Below the pieces are notes generated by a model, which did not search any database, was not told the DNA's origin, and saw only the letters and a program-made list of their open reading frames with translations. Below, piece by piece: positions 53,943 to 63,059 of a DNA stretch of 64,000 nt; within the stretch, counting starts at the first letter, position 1, and each line of letters opens with the position of its first letter. A program made the position numbers and the translations under genes. Location of the stretch: assembly GCA_027484445.1 (NCBI GenBank), contig JAIXSY010000016.1, forward strand, positions 1-64,000, read 5' to 3'. The DNA comes from Verrucomicrobiaceae bacterium. GTDB lineage: Bacteria; Verrucomicrobiota; Verrucomicrobiia; Verrucomicrobiales; Verrucomicrobiaceae.

Positions 53943-54983
53943 ATGCGCCTGCTTCTCGTTGCCAATCCTGCACCGACGCACGTGGGCAGGCATTTCCTGA
54001 ATGCCGCGCAGTCGCTGGGCTGGCAGGTGGAGCTGATGGATATTTGTAGTGCCTTTGCCGGACCTAGTCTGCTGCGCCGGGTATGCTGGCACCTACTTGG
54101 GCATCGTCCGCTGCGGCTGGCGGGCTTCAGTCGTGCGGTCGAGGCACGCTGCGGGGAGCTGAAGCCGGATCTAGTGCTGGCCACGGGCATCGTGCCTTTA
54201 GAGGCCCGTGCGCTGGTGGCCATGAAGCGCAGCGGCGCCGCCGTGGTGAACTTTCTAACGGATGACCCCTGGAATCCGGCGCACCACGCGCCCTGGTTCC
54301 TGCGTGCGTTGCCCCACTACGGGCATGTCTTCACCCCCCGCCACGCGAACGAGCCAGAGCTGCGCGCGCTGGGCGGTCCTGGCGTCTCCTGGCTGCCTTT
54401 TGGTTATGCGCCTGAGGTGCATCATCCGCCACTGGAGGTCTCTGCTGAAGACCGCCAGCGCTGGGGAGGCCGGCTGGCCTTCATCGGTGGCGCGGACGCA
54501 GACCGCGTGGCAGCGGTGCGTGCGCTGGTGCGGGCCGGGGTGCCGGTGGCGCTCTGGGGCGGATATTGGAAGGAGCACCCTGATCTTGCCGCCCATGCCC
54601 ACGGCCATGCGGAGGAGGAGCCGTGCCGTCGCATCGTCGCCGCCGCTGGGGCAAATCTCTGCCTCGTCCGGCGGGCGAACCGGGACGGCCATTCCATGCG
54701 CAGCTATGAGCTACCCGCCATGGGCGGCTGCCTGTTGGTGGAGGACACGTCAGACCACCGTGCGCTCTTCGGTAGCGATAGCCAGGCGGTGTTTTTTTTC
54801 AGCAGCTTGTCGGACCTGCCCACGCGTGCCCGAGAATTGCTATCCTTGCCAGACGCGGCCCGCGACGCCATGCGCCAGGCCGTGCGGATGAGGCTCATCC
54901 GCACGGCCTCTGCTTATAAGGACCGGTTGAAAGCCATTTGCGAAAGCATTTCTCGAAGTTCTAAGCTGCACGCGGTTTGTTGA
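53943..54983 (+). CDS. CgeB-like glycosyltransferase
   Basis: A 346-residue protein with RLLLVANPAPTHVGRHFLNA, AAVVNFLTDDPWNPAHHAPW, FTPRHANEPELRAL and a C-terminal RRANRDGHSMRSYELPAMGG followed by LLVEDTSDHRALFG. This is the pattern of spore-maturation CgeB-type glycosyltransferases (GT-B) with the conserved RxxEhPAhG-like loop. The ATG at 53943 directly precedes the first strand; a TTG at 53910 would overlap the previous stop. Target unknown. Confidence 0.83.
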   Translation: MRLLLVANPAPTHVGRHFLNAAQSLGWQVELMDICSAFAGPSLLRRVCWHLLGHRPLRLAGFSRAVEARCGELKPDLVLATGIVPLEARALVAMKRSGAAVVNFLTDDPWNPAHHAPWFLRALPHYGHVFTPRHANEPELRALGGPGVSWLPFGYAPEVHHPPLEVSAEDRQRWGGRLAFIGGADADRVAAVRALVRAGVPVALWGGYWKEHPDLAAHAHGHAEEEPCRRIVAAAGANLCLVRRANRDGHSMRSYELPAMGGCLLVEDTSDHRALFGSDSQAVFFFSSLSDLPTRARELLSLPDAARDAMRQAVRMRLIRTASAYKDRLKAICESISRSSKLHAVC

Positions 54984-55080
54984 GGAGTAGCCGTGAATGC
55001 CCTATACAAGCACATGACCGCTTTTGTTGGACCCATGCCGTGACAGCAGAACAGAAGCGCTGAACAGAGTTTTACTATTT

Positions 55081-56496
55081 ATGGATTTTTTAAAGTTCCC
55101 AAGCAAGGATAACTTGTTTGTTTTATTTTTAATCTATGCAGCAATATTATTGTTGCTCTTGGTAATGCAGTTATTTTCCAAGAGGTCTTTAGGATTTCCT
55201 CTGGTTTACGCGTTCACGCTTTCTATTTTACATGCTGTTTCAGCGTATATTCATACTTTAGAAGATTATTATCCTCGAAATGCCATCTTAGTTCAGACAG
55301 GTCTAACCATGGAAACTACTTTTTATGGTTTCCGTATGACCTTGTGTGCCCTTTGCTCTCTGGTTTTTGGTGCCATTCTCGCTGAAGTTTTTTTTGGCAA
55401 AAAAGCGACACGCAAACCCTTTGTGCCATGTCGCGAGCTGACGACCCAGCTACCGGGCACTTTGATTGTGGTTGCGCTACTGTCCTTCTTTGTGTTTGCG
55501 CCAATCTTTCGGCTGTTGCCAAGTTTGGGAACACTGACAACAGCAGGTTGCTCGTGCAGCGTAGCCGGAATCTACCTTTTCTGCTGGCAGGCTTTCCATA
55601 ACAGACGACCCTTGCTGTTGCTGTTAGGTCTTGCCAGCACAGTTGTTATACCGCTCATCACTGTGATCTTCATGGGATTCGCTAGCTACGGAGCGAGCGC
55701 GGCTGTCATCATTTGGCTGCTTGTGGCTACCTTTTACCGACCGCGTTGGCTTTCGGTGCTAACATTGTTGTTAATTGTCTATGTTGGACTCAGCTTTTAT
55801 CTGAGTTGGATGGTGAGCCGTGATGGTGTGCGAGAGGCTGTGTATCAAAAAACTGAAGTGACAGGTAGATTCGATAAACTCACACCCATTTTCGAGAACT
55901 TCCAATGGCTGGATTTGAGCCGTCACGATCATCTAGAGGTGATTGATAGCCGATTAAATCAAAACGATTTGGCAGGCAAAGCTTGGCGGCAACTGGACAT
56001 CGGTCGCGTCTCTTTTGCCAATGGAGAAACTCTCGTGCTTGCAGCGATAGCATGGGTACCGCGTGTGTTATGGCCGGGCAAGCCTGTGATAGCAGGTGGC
56101 TCGGACATGGTTAGCCGTTTTACCGGCCAGCGCTTCGCCGAAGGCACCAGCGTAGGTGCAGGGCAGGTGTTGGAATTTTATGTGAATTTTGGGTGGACGG
56201 GGCTGTTTGTTGGCTTTTTCGCGCTGGGCTTGGCGTTGCGTTGGATGGACATGCGTGCGGCAGACTGCCTAGCGGTGGGGGACCAATGGGGCTGCGCTAG
56301 GTGGATGTTGCCTGCGATCGGGTTGATTCAGCCGGGTGGCCAAATGTCGGAGGTGATTGGTTCTGTGGCTGCTTATGCAGTATTCACAGTCATCGTTCAT
56401 CATTTGTTATTCAAGAAATTCTATGAATTGGCAACAGTGCAGCCACTTCGGGTAGGCAATCGCCCCAAGCAGCTTTCTCGTCGCCGTTACTCTTGA
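55081..56496 (+). CDS. Polytopic membrane protein, candidate O-antigen polymerase (Wzy-like)
   Basis: A 471-residue protein with about ten to twelve hydrophobic helices (for example LFVLFLIYAAILLLLLVMQL, LGLASTVVIPLITVIFMGF, LSVLTLLLIVYVGLSFYL). The large loop before the last helices has RVSFANGETLVLAAIAWVPR, VLWPGKP and GQVLEFYVNFGWTGLFVGFF, a layout common in Wzy-type polymerases and exopolysaccharide proteins. Sequence similarity in this class is too low to be sure. The ATG at 55081 is preferred; the longer frame adds a charged lead. The first 350 bp are strongly AT-rich. Confidence 0.7.
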   Translation: MDFLKFPSKDNLFVLFLIYAAILLLLLVMQLFSKRSLGFPLVYAFTLSILHAVSAYIHTLEDYYPRNAILVQTGLTMETTFYGFRMTLCALCSLVFGAILAEVFFGKKATRKPFVPCRELTTQLPGTLIVVALLSFFVFAPIFRLLPSLGTLTTAGCSCSVAGIYLFCWQAFHNRRPLLLLLGLASTVVIPLITVIFMGFASYGASAAVIIWLLVATFYRPRWLSVLTLLLIVYVGLSFYLSWMVSRDGVREAVYQKTEVTGRFDKLTPIFENFQWLDLSRHDHLEVIDSRLNQNDLAGKAWRQLDIGRVSFANGETLVLAAIAWVPRVLWPGKPVIAGGSDMVSRFTGQRFAEGTSVGAGQVLEFYVNFGWTGLFVGFFALGLALRWMDMRAADCLAVGDQWGCARWMLPAIGLIQPGGQMSEVIGSVAAYAVFTVIVHHLLFKKFYELATVQPLRVGNRPKQLSRRRYS

Positions 56497-56500
56497 ACGA

Positions 56501-57634
56501 ATGGCGGAAATGAAGACGATCCACGTTTGGGCCAGTGGTCTGGAGGAGACGGGTGGCATTCAGCATTACTCTGCCTGTTGCGTAACTGCTTTCAGGGCGC
56601 TTTTCCCGGAGGCACGAATCCGTGTCTTTAGCAAAAACGATGTTTTGGGTGGCGCAGAGATTTATGCATTTGGTCGCTTGCAGGGTTGGCAGCGAACCTT
56701 GGCTTTCGTTGGCTCAGGTCTTATCTGGGCCGTTCGTGAGCGGCCAGATTTGATCTTTGCCACCCATCCGCACTTCATGAAGGCGCTGGCACCACTGACA
56801 CGTCTGGGCTTTCCCTGCCTGACGGCAGCACACGGCATCGAAGTCTGGGGCAGGCTAGGGGGTAGCATGGGGTGGGCGCTACGTTCGGCGACCGGGGTGC
56901 TACCGGTCAGTGCTTTTACGCAGCAAGTGATTCATCGGGAGGCTGGGGTGCCGTTGGCTCGGATGCCGGTGGTGGCAGACACCTTTCAGGAGGGGCAGTT
57001 CTGTCCGGGACCGCGCTCTGCTGAGCTGATGCGCCGCTACGGCCTGGTTGCGGGCCAGCCGGTGATTTTGACAGTGGGCCGTCTCTCAGCGGCGGAGCGC
57101 TACAAGGGGCACGATCAAGTGCTGCGTGCTCTCCCGGCGATGCTGAAGGAGCTGCCGGGCCTGCGCTACCTCATCGCTGGACGAGGGGATGACGAGGCAA
57201 GGCTGCGGGGCCTGGCGGCGGAGCTGGGGGTGGCGGAGCATGTCACTTTTGCGGGTTTTGTCCCGGCGGAAGAGCTGGCAGACCACTACCGCCTCTGTGA
57301 TCTTTATGTGATGCCGAGCACAGGAGAGGGGTTTGGCATTGTGTATCTGGAGGCGCTGGCCTGCGGGCGTCCTTGTCTCGTGGGTGGGGAAGACGCATCT
57401 CCCGAGGCTTTGGATGGAGGCCGGTTGGGCTTTGTGGTGCCTGCGCGCGACTCCGCAGCTATTGCAGAGACCGTCCTGCGTTTTTTTCGCCAGCAGCATG
57501 ATCGACCATGGCTGCATGAGCCTGAGACGCTGCATCGTGAGGTTGTGAGACTTTATGGCTTTGCAGCGTTCCAACGTTCACTAGCTCGGGCACTGGCTTC
57601 GCTCGGTGTCGCATCTGCGGATCTTTTGGATTGA
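56501..57634 (+). CDS. Glycosyltransferase, GT4 family
   Basis: A 377-residue GT-B enzyme: HVWASGLEETGGIQHYSACC, then AAHGIEVWGRLGG, the donor domain ILTVGRLSAAERYKGHDQVL, YLIAGRGDDEARLRGLAAEL and PSTGEGFGIVYLEALACGRP (EX7E), a complete GT4 set. The start can be 56501 or the ATG three codons on. It lies 4 bp after the polymerase-like gene and 7 bp before the amidotransferase gene. Confidence 0.92.
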   Translation: MAEMKTIHVWASGLEETGGIQHYSACCVTAFRALFPEARIRVFSKNDVLGGAEIYAFGRLQGWQRTLAFVGSGLIWAVRERPDLIFATHPHFMKALAPLTRLGFPCLTAAHGIEVWGRLGGSMGWALRSATGVLPVSAFTQQVIHREAGVPLARMPVVADTFQEGQFCPGPRSAELMRRYGLVAGQPVILTVGRLSAAERYKGHDQVLRALPAMLKELPGLRYLIAGRGDDEARLRGLAAELGVAEHVTFAGFVPAEELADHYRLCDLYVMPSTGEGFGIVYLEALACGRPCLVGGEDASPEALDGGRLGFVVPARDSAAIAETVLRFFRQQHDRPWLHEPETLHREVVRLYGFAAFQRSLARALASLGVASADLLD

Positions 57635-57641
57635 TTGTCAC

Positions 57642-59408
57642 ATGTGCGGCATCGCTGGCATTCTCCAGGCCACCCCTGAAATCCAGGGGCTGGAGTCTGT
57701 GCTGGCCGGATTTCAACGGGCGCTGAGGCACCGCGGTCCTGATGACGCAGGACTTTGGATCAGTCCATCGCAGAACATTGGCTTGGCCCACACGCGATTG
57801 GCGATTTTGGATCTTTCGCCCAGCGGTCATCAACCGATGATTTCTCAGGACGGGCGTTACGCGATCTGCTTCAACGGCGAGATTTACAACTACCACGCTC
57901 TGCGTTCATGGCTCATTGATCGTGGGCATGTGTTCGAGAGTCATTCGGACACAGAGGTGCTGCTGCATCTGTATGCTGAGGAAGGTGAGCGCATGGTGGA
58001 GCGGCTGCGTGGCATGTTTGCCTTTTGCCTGTGGGATGAAGCCGAACAAACCGCGCTGCTGGCGCGTGATCCGCTGGGCATCAAGCCGCTGTATGTGCAT
58101 GAGGCACGGGGCAGGCTGGCTTTTGCCTCCGAGCTGCGGGCGCTGACTCGCAGCGGTTTGTTCAAGCCAAGCCTGGATGTGCAGGCGGTGCGGGGTTTCT
58201 TTGAAACCGGTACGGTGCCAGAGCCGCTGACCTTGGTCCATGAAGTGCGGATGCTGGAGGCGGGACACACGCTGGTCTGGCGTGCGGATGGTGCCAAGCG
58301 CCGCTCGTTCTGGCGGCTGGAGTTCGGCCGCGAGTTCGCGGGCGATCCGGTGCAGCAGACGCGTGAGGCGCTGCTGGACAGCGTGCGGCATCATTTTGTC
58401 AGCGATGTACCGGTCGGCGTATTCCTGAGCGGTGGCATTGACTCGACGGCGCTGCTGGCGTTGGCGGGTGAAACCGGCCACCGGGGTGTCGGCAGCTTTT
58501 CCATCACGGTGGATGATCCGGCGGCGGATGAGGGTGCGGTGGCTAGGCGCACGGCTCAGTACTTTGGGTCGGACCACCACGAGATGCGGCTGGATGCGGA
58601 GGTGGCGCGTGCTTTGTTCCGTGAGTTCCTGAAGCACACGGACCAGCCGAGCATTGATGGGCTGAACACGTTTACGGTTTCTGCGCTAGCGCGCCAGCAT
58701 GGGATGAAGGTGGTGCTCAGTGGCCTGGGCGGCGATGAATTGTTCGGCGGCTACTCCAGCTTCACGAAGATCCCGCAGATGCTGCGCCTGCATCCGCTGA
58801 TGAGTCGCCTGCCCGGCCTGCCTACGCTGCTCCAGCACGGTAGGCCGCAGCATCGCAGGCTGGCTGACTACCTGCGTGGCCCTGGCGATGTGCCAGCTGC
58901 GTTTTCCGCCCTGCGCGGCATTTTTTCCCAACAAGAAGCCGCCGCGCTCACGGCCTGGCTCGCTGATTCGTCAGATCGTACGGATGGTCCTGATCTGACG
59001 GATCAGGCCGATCCCAGAGACCACGTCTCTGCTCTAGAAATGACCCGCTACATGCGCAACCAATTGTTGCGAGACAGCGATGTCATGAGCATGGCGCACG
59101 GGCTGGAGCTGCGCGTGCCGCTGGTGGATCGCGTGTTGGTGGAAAAAGTGGCCGCCATCCCTGCCCGGCAGCGGCTTTTGCCGAACAAGGGCCTGCTCAC
59201 TGCCGCTGTGTCAGAGCTGCCGGAGTGGGTGGTGAACCAGAAAAAGCGCGGCTTTCTTTTCCCCTACCAGCAGTGGCTGGGCGGCACGTGGGGCGGTGCT
59301 TTTGCGGAAGCCTGTGCTGGTGCGCCGGTGCCGACTCAGCTTTGGTATCAAAAGTGGAGCGTGTTCATGCTGAAACACAGCCTGGAGGTGCTGGGCCTGC
59401 GCTCATGA
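57642..59408 (+). CDS. asnB: Asparagine synthase (glutamine-hydrolysing)-type amidotransferase
   Basis: The start MCGIAGILQ at 57642 puts Cys2 as the glutaminase nucleophile. GATase residues RHRGPDDAG and FNGEIYNYHALR are present, and the synthase domain has the PPi loop FLSGGIDSTALLALAGE (about 262-275). The 588 residues are usual. Such enzymes in polysaccharide loci (as WbpS) often amidate sugar acids instead of making free asparagine. An in-frame acidic insertion, SDRTDGPDLTDQADP, at about residues 444-458 is unusual. Confidence 0.93.
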   Translation: MCGIAGILQATPEIQGLESVLAGFQRALRHRGPDDAGLWISPSQNIGLAHTRLAILDLSPSGHQPMISQDGRYAICFNGEIYNYHALRSWLIDRGHVFESHSDTEVLLHLYAEEGERMVERLRGMFAFCLWDEAEQTALLARDPLGIKPLYVHEARGRLAFASELRALTRSGLFKPSLDVQAVRGFFETGTVPEPLTLVHEVRMLEAGHTLVWRADGAKRRSFWRLEFGREFAGDPVQQTREALLDSVRHHFVSDVPVGVFLSGGIDSTALLALAGETGHRGVGSFSITVDDPAADEGAVARRTAQYFGSDHHEMRLDAEVARALFREFLKHTDQPSIDGLNTFTVSALARQHGMKVVLSGLGGDELFGGYSSFTKIPQMLRLHPLMSRLPGLPTLLQHGRPQHRRLADYLRGPGDVPAAFSALRGIFSQQEAAALTAWLADSSDRTDGPDLTDQADPRDHVSALEMTRYMRNQLLRDSDVMSMAHGLELRVPLVDRVLVEKVAAIPARQRLLPNKGLLTAAVSELPEWVVNQKKRGFLFPYQQWLGGTWGGAFAEACAGAPVPTQLWYQKWSVFMLKHSLEVLGLRS

Positions 59409-60574
59409 GAGTGCTGCATGTCATCCCGTCCCTGGCAGCCAGCGAAGGCGGGCCCAGCCTGGCGCTGCCGGTGATGGCCGCCGCGCTCGCGGCGCGCGGG
59501 GTTGCAATGGATGTGGTGACGACGGACGACGACGGCCCTGGACGGCAGCTGCCGGCGGAGCAGTCCGGCTGGCAAGAGATGCCTGGTGGCTGGCGGCTGC
59601 GGCGCTTTCCGAAGCAGACGGAGTTTTACAAAGCCTCCCTGCCCATGGCGCTCTGGCTGCTGCGGCATGTGGCGGATTATGACCTGGTGCATGTCCACGC
59701 GGTGTTCTCCTTTTGCCCGGGCGCGGCCAGTGCGGCGGCGCATCTGCGCGGCGTGCCGTTCATTGTGCGCCCCCTTGGCACCTTGAACGCCTGGGGCATG
59801 AAAAACCGCCGTCGCTGGGTGAAGGCGCTGTCCTTCCGCCTGCTGGACAGGCCGCTGCTGGACCACGCTGCGGCGCTGCACTGCACCAGCCGCGCGGAGG
59901 CGGAGGAACTTGCGCCGCTGGGCATCCGGGCGCAGCCGGTCGTGGTGCCGCTGGGCATGGACCTGACTGCTTTTGACATGCTGCCGCCTGCTTCGGAGTT
60001 TGAGACGATGTTTCCTGAAGCCGCTGGAGGCAGGAGTTTTCTCTTCCTTTCTCGCCTGAATCCGAAAAAAGGCCTGGAGACCCTGCTGGCCGCCTTTGCC
60101 CGCTGCCAGGCACGCAGGCAGGGCTGGCGGCTGGTGCTGGCAGGTTCGGGCGATGCCGCCTATGAGCTGGAACTTCACAAGCTGGCGACGGCGCTGGGCA
60201 TCGTGGAGGCGGTGACATGGACGGGTTTTTTGCGCGGTCATGCGCGGCTCGCGGCCCTGTCTGCCTGCTCTGTTTTTGTGCTGCCTTCGTACTCGGAGAA
60301 TTTCGGCATCGCCCTTCTGGAAGCCATGGCCGCAGGGTGTGCTTGCCTTTCCACCCCAGGTGTGGCCCTGGCCGCCGAGGCCGCGCCCGCAGGTGCGGTG
60401 CTGCTGTGCCAAGGCGCAGTCGAGGAGCTGGCCCAGGCGCTGGATGCACTGGCGGCGGACGGGCAGCTCCGCCAGCAGTTGGGCCAGCGTGCCGCAGCCC
60501 TGGCGCGCGCCACCTACTCGGCCCCAGCTATGGCGGAGGCGTTGGAAAGTCTTTACCGCCGCTGTCTCCAGTGA
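59405..60574 (+). CDS. Glycosyltransferase, GT4 family
   Basis: A 389-residue GT-B enzyme: MRVLHVIPSLAASEGGPSLA (glycine motif), VRPLGTLNAWGMKNRRRWVK, FLFLSRLNPKKGLETLLAAF, VLAGSGDAAYELELHKLA and PSYSENFGIALLEAMAAGCA (EX7E). The ATG at 59405 overlaps the asnB stop (ATGA). The longer frame reads through asnB. Confidence 0.92.
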   Translation: MRVLHVIPSLAASEGGPSLALPVMAAALAARGVAMDVVTTDDDGPGRQLPAEQSGWQEMPGGWRLRRFPKQTEFYKASLPMALWLLRHVADYDLVHVHAVFSFCPGAASAAAHLRGVPFIVRPLGTLNAWGMKNRRRWVKALSFRLLDRPLLDHAAALHCTSRAEAEELAPLGIRAQPVVVPLGMDLTAFDMLPPASEFETMFPEAAGGRSFLFLSRLNPKKGLETLLAAFARCQARRQGWRLVLAGSGDAAYELELHKLATALGIVEAVTWTGFLRGHARLAALSACSVFVLPSYSENFGIALLEAMAAGCACLSTPGVALAAEAAPAGAVLLCQGAVEELAQALDALAADGQLRQQLGQRAAALARATYSAPAMAEALESLYRRCLQ

Positions 60575-60587
60575 TTCGCTCTTCATC

Positions 60588-61265
60588 ATGATCTCCCGCC
60601 GCGCCAAAGCCCTGTTCTACACCCTCGCCGGTCCGCTGATGCGCGTCAGCGGGTCCATTTACCGGGCCACCCAATCCCCGCCCACGGGCGGCAGCGCCTG
60701 CGTGCGCGTTCACCTGGGGCCGGGCCAGCGGAACTACCTGCCCGGCTGGATCAATGTGGACGCCAACCGCTTCACCGGAAAATGCGATGTCTGGGCGGAT
60801 CTGGCGCAGGGGCTGCCCTTCCGCGACGCCTCGGTGGACGCGATCTATTCGCACCATGTCATCGAGCATCTGCCCGACCTGGCGGGCCACTTTGCGGAGA
60901 TGTTTCGCATTTTGAAACCCGGCGGCGTGATTCGTGTGGGCGGGCCGAATGGCGATGCCGCCATGCGCGAATACCTGGCGGGCAACAGCGCCTGGTTCTC
61001 CGACTTTCCGGACAAGCGCGCCTCCATCGGCGGCAGGCTGGAAAACTACATCTTCTGCCGCCAGGAGCACCTGACTATCCTCACACCTTCCTTTCTGGAG
61101 GAGCTGGCGTCTGCCGCAGGCTTTGCCGAGATCACCGTGGTGATGCCTGTGACAGAAACGCGCTATCCTGCGCTCTTTGACGCGCCCGTGTTGGCCCTGG
61201 AGTGGGAAAGCACGCCGGAGTCTCCGCATACACTGCTCTTCGAGGCCCGCAAACCCGCCGCATGA
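60588..61265 (+). CDS. Class I SAM-dependent methyltransferase (Methyltransf_11-like)
   Basis: A 225-residue protein. VHLGPGQRNYLPGWINVDAN is motif I of the type found next to glycosyltransferases, followed by GLPFRDASVDAIYSHHVIEH and FRILKPGGVIRVGGPNGDAA. Start at 60588 (MISRRAKALFYTLAGPLMRV), 13 bp after the GT4 gene. It ends in an ATGA overlap with the next GT2 gene. Substrate unknown; probably a glycan or lipid intermediate. Confidence 0.87.
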   Translation: MISRRAKALFYTLAGPLMRVSGSIYRATQSPPTGGSACVRVHLGPGQRNYLPGWINVDANRFTGKCDVWADLAQGLPFRDASVDAIYSHHVIEHLPDLAGHFAEMFRILKPGGVIRVGGPNGDAAMREYLAGNSAWFSDFPDKRASIGGRLENYIFCRQEHLTILTPSFLEELASAAGFAEITVVMPVTETRYPALFDAPVLALEWESTPESPHTLLFEARKPAA

Positions 61266-62029
61266 ACCTCGCCGACATCACCCCGCTGGTGCTGACCTGG
61301 AATGAGGCACCGAACCTGGAGCGCACGCTGGCTCGGCTAGCCTGGGCAGAGCAGGTGGTGGTGCTGGACAGCGGCAGCACGGATGGTACGCAGGACATTG
61401 CGCGGCGTTTCTCCAACGTGCGCTTGGAAACGCGCCCGTTTGATAATCACACCAGCCAGTGGAACCACGGCGTGGATTTGGTCCGCACGCCCTGGGTGCT
61501 ATCGCTGGATGCGGACTACGTTTTGGGCGCTGGGTTTGAGCAGGAGCTGGCCGACCTGGATGGAAGGGCGGCGGCCTATGAGGCGGCGTTTCGTTACTTG
61601 ATCGGTGGCCAGCCGCTGCGAGCCAGCCTTTATCCGCCTCGTGCGGTGCTTTTCCAGAAAAGCGGCTGCCGTTATGTGCAGGACGGGCATACCCAGCTGC
61701 TGTCGGTTCAGGGTTCAGTGAAAGCGTTGCGCTCGATGATCAATCACGATGACCGCAAGCCATTGTCGCGCTGGATCGCGTCTCAGGACAAGTATGCGCT
61801 GCTGGAGGCTGAGAAGCTGCTGGCCGCAGATCCGGCCACGCTGCGCGTGCAGGACCGCCTGCGCCGCACAGGCTGGGCAGCTGTGCCCGCTACGCTGATC
61901 TATACCCTTGTGGTGAAGAGGACGCTGCTGGACGGCTGGCGTGGCTGGTTTTATACCCTACAGCGCGTGCTGGCGGAGATCATGCTGGCGCTGCGGCTGC
62001 TGGAGGCGAGGCTCCGTCCCCAATCATGA
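61262..62029 (+). CDS. Glycosyltransferase, GT2 family (WaaE/KdtX-like)
   Basis: A 255-residue GT-A enzyme: PLVLTWNEAPNLERTLARLA, VVVLDSGSTDGTQDIARRF and LSLDADYVLGAGFEQELADL, with HGVDLVRTPW and a C-terminal half (RWIASQDKYALLEAEKLLAA) like the LPS core beta-glucosyltransferase WaaE/KdtX. Start 61262, ATGA overlap; the stop also makes an ATGA overlap with the Rpn-type gene. Confidence 0.9.
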   Translation: MNLADITPLVLTWNEAPNLERTLARLAWAEQVVVLDSGSTDGTQDIARRFSNVRLETRPFDNHTSQWNHGVDLVRTPWVLSLDADYVLGAGFEQELADLDGRAAAYEAAFRYLIGGQPLRASLYPPRAVLFQKSGCRYVQDGHTQLLSVQGSVKALRSMINHDDRKPLSRWIASQDKYALLEAEKLLAADPATLRVQDRLRRTGWAAVPATLIYTLVVKRTLLDGWRGWFYTLQRVLAEIMLALRLLEARLRPQS

Positions 62030-63018
62030 CGCTGGACGAGATCATCCTCGCGGCCCAGTCGCACGATGCCTTTGCCAAGAAGGTGCTGGGAGATCCCGCA
62101 CTGGCAGTGCCACTTTTCCAGGGGCACCTGCCGCCAGCCATTGCCCAGCAGGTGAACTGGGAAACGCTGACGGTGCTGCCGCCCTCGTTTGTGAAAAGCA
62201 CACTCCAGCAGACCCATGCCGACCTGCTCTTCACCGCGCGCTTTGCTGCGCCAGAGGCTGGTGAGGTGCTGCTGCATCTGCTGTTTGAGCACCAGACCAC
62301 GGTGGAGCCGCTCATGCCGCTGCGCCTGCTCGGCTACATGCATGAACTCTGGTTCCGGCAGGCCAGGGCGGGTGGCCTGCCGCTGCTGCCCGTCATCCCC
62401 TTTGTGCTGAATCAGGGGCCCCAGCCATGGACGCCCTCCCCACAGTTTGAGGACTTGGTTTCCCTCCCTAGCGGAGCGGAAAGCCCACTGCGGGAGTTCG
62501 TGCCACGCTTCAGGCATGTGCTGCTGGACTTGGCTTCGTTTGATCCAGCCAAAGAAGAGCATCACGCGCCGCTGCGCATCATCCTCCAGCTGATGAAATT
62601 GGCGCGGATGAAGCGCATCATGGAGTTTTTCACTTGGCTGGCAGGTGAGTGTGAGCACGTCAAAATCCACCTGGATGACGATCTCCTGCGGCTGAGCTTG
62701 GTGTATGCCTTCAATGCGGACCCTGGGCTTGACCTGGAAAACATCGTCCGTACACTTCCAGGAGAATCAAACCTCAAGCAGCAGACCATGATCATTGCAG
62801 AAACTTTGTTTGACCGCCTGAGGCAAGAAGGACGCCAAGAAGGACGCCAGGAGGGCCAGGTGGCAGGTGTCTGGATGGGCAAGCTACAGATGCTGGAGAC
62901 CCTGATGGGACGTGCGCTCACGCCGGAGGGTGAACTCGCCGGGCTAGAGGTCGCCGATTTACGCCAGCGTTTTGAAGCCCTGGAGGCGGAGTATAATTCC
63001 GCATTCAAGTCATCCTGA
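62026..63018 (+). CDS. Rpn-family recombination-promoting nuclease / putative transposase
   Basis: A 330-residue protein of the RpnA/PDDEXK (Transposase_31-like) family. HADLLFTARFA, then EVLLHLLFEHQTTVEPLMPL, RLLGYMHELWF, LLPVIPFVLNQGPQPW are the recognised core, and the C-terminal RQEGRQEGRQEGQ repeat with MLETLMGRALTPEG is typical. Rpn proteins are DNA nucleases that promote RecA-independent recombination in E. coli. Its start overlaps the GT2 stop by 4 bp, so it is translationally linked inside the polysaccharide locus. Confidence 0.87.
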   Translation: MTLDEIILAAQSHDAFAKKVLGDPALAVPLFQGHLPPAIAQQVNWETLTVLPPSFVKSTLQQTHADLLFTARFAAPEAGEVLLHLLFEHQTTVEPLMPLRLLGYMHELWFRQARAGGLPLLPVIPFVLNQGPQPWTPSPQFEDLVSLPSGAESPLREFVPRFRHVLLDLASFDPAKEEHHAPLRIILQLMKLARMKRIMEFFTWLAGECEHVKIHLDDDLLRLSLVYAFNADPGLDLENIVRTLPGESNLKQQTMIIAETLFDRLRQEGRQEGRQEGQVAGVWMGKLQMLETLMGRALTPEGELAGLEVADLRQRFEALEAEYNSAFKSS

Positions 63019-63059
63019 CCCCCATCGCTCCGCCCGGGCCAACCCCAGGACTGATCCAC

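Noticed and set aside
59348..60607. 419-codon open frame on the minus strand
   Set aside because: Antisense to a complete GT4 gene; Arg/Gln-rich translation with no motif.
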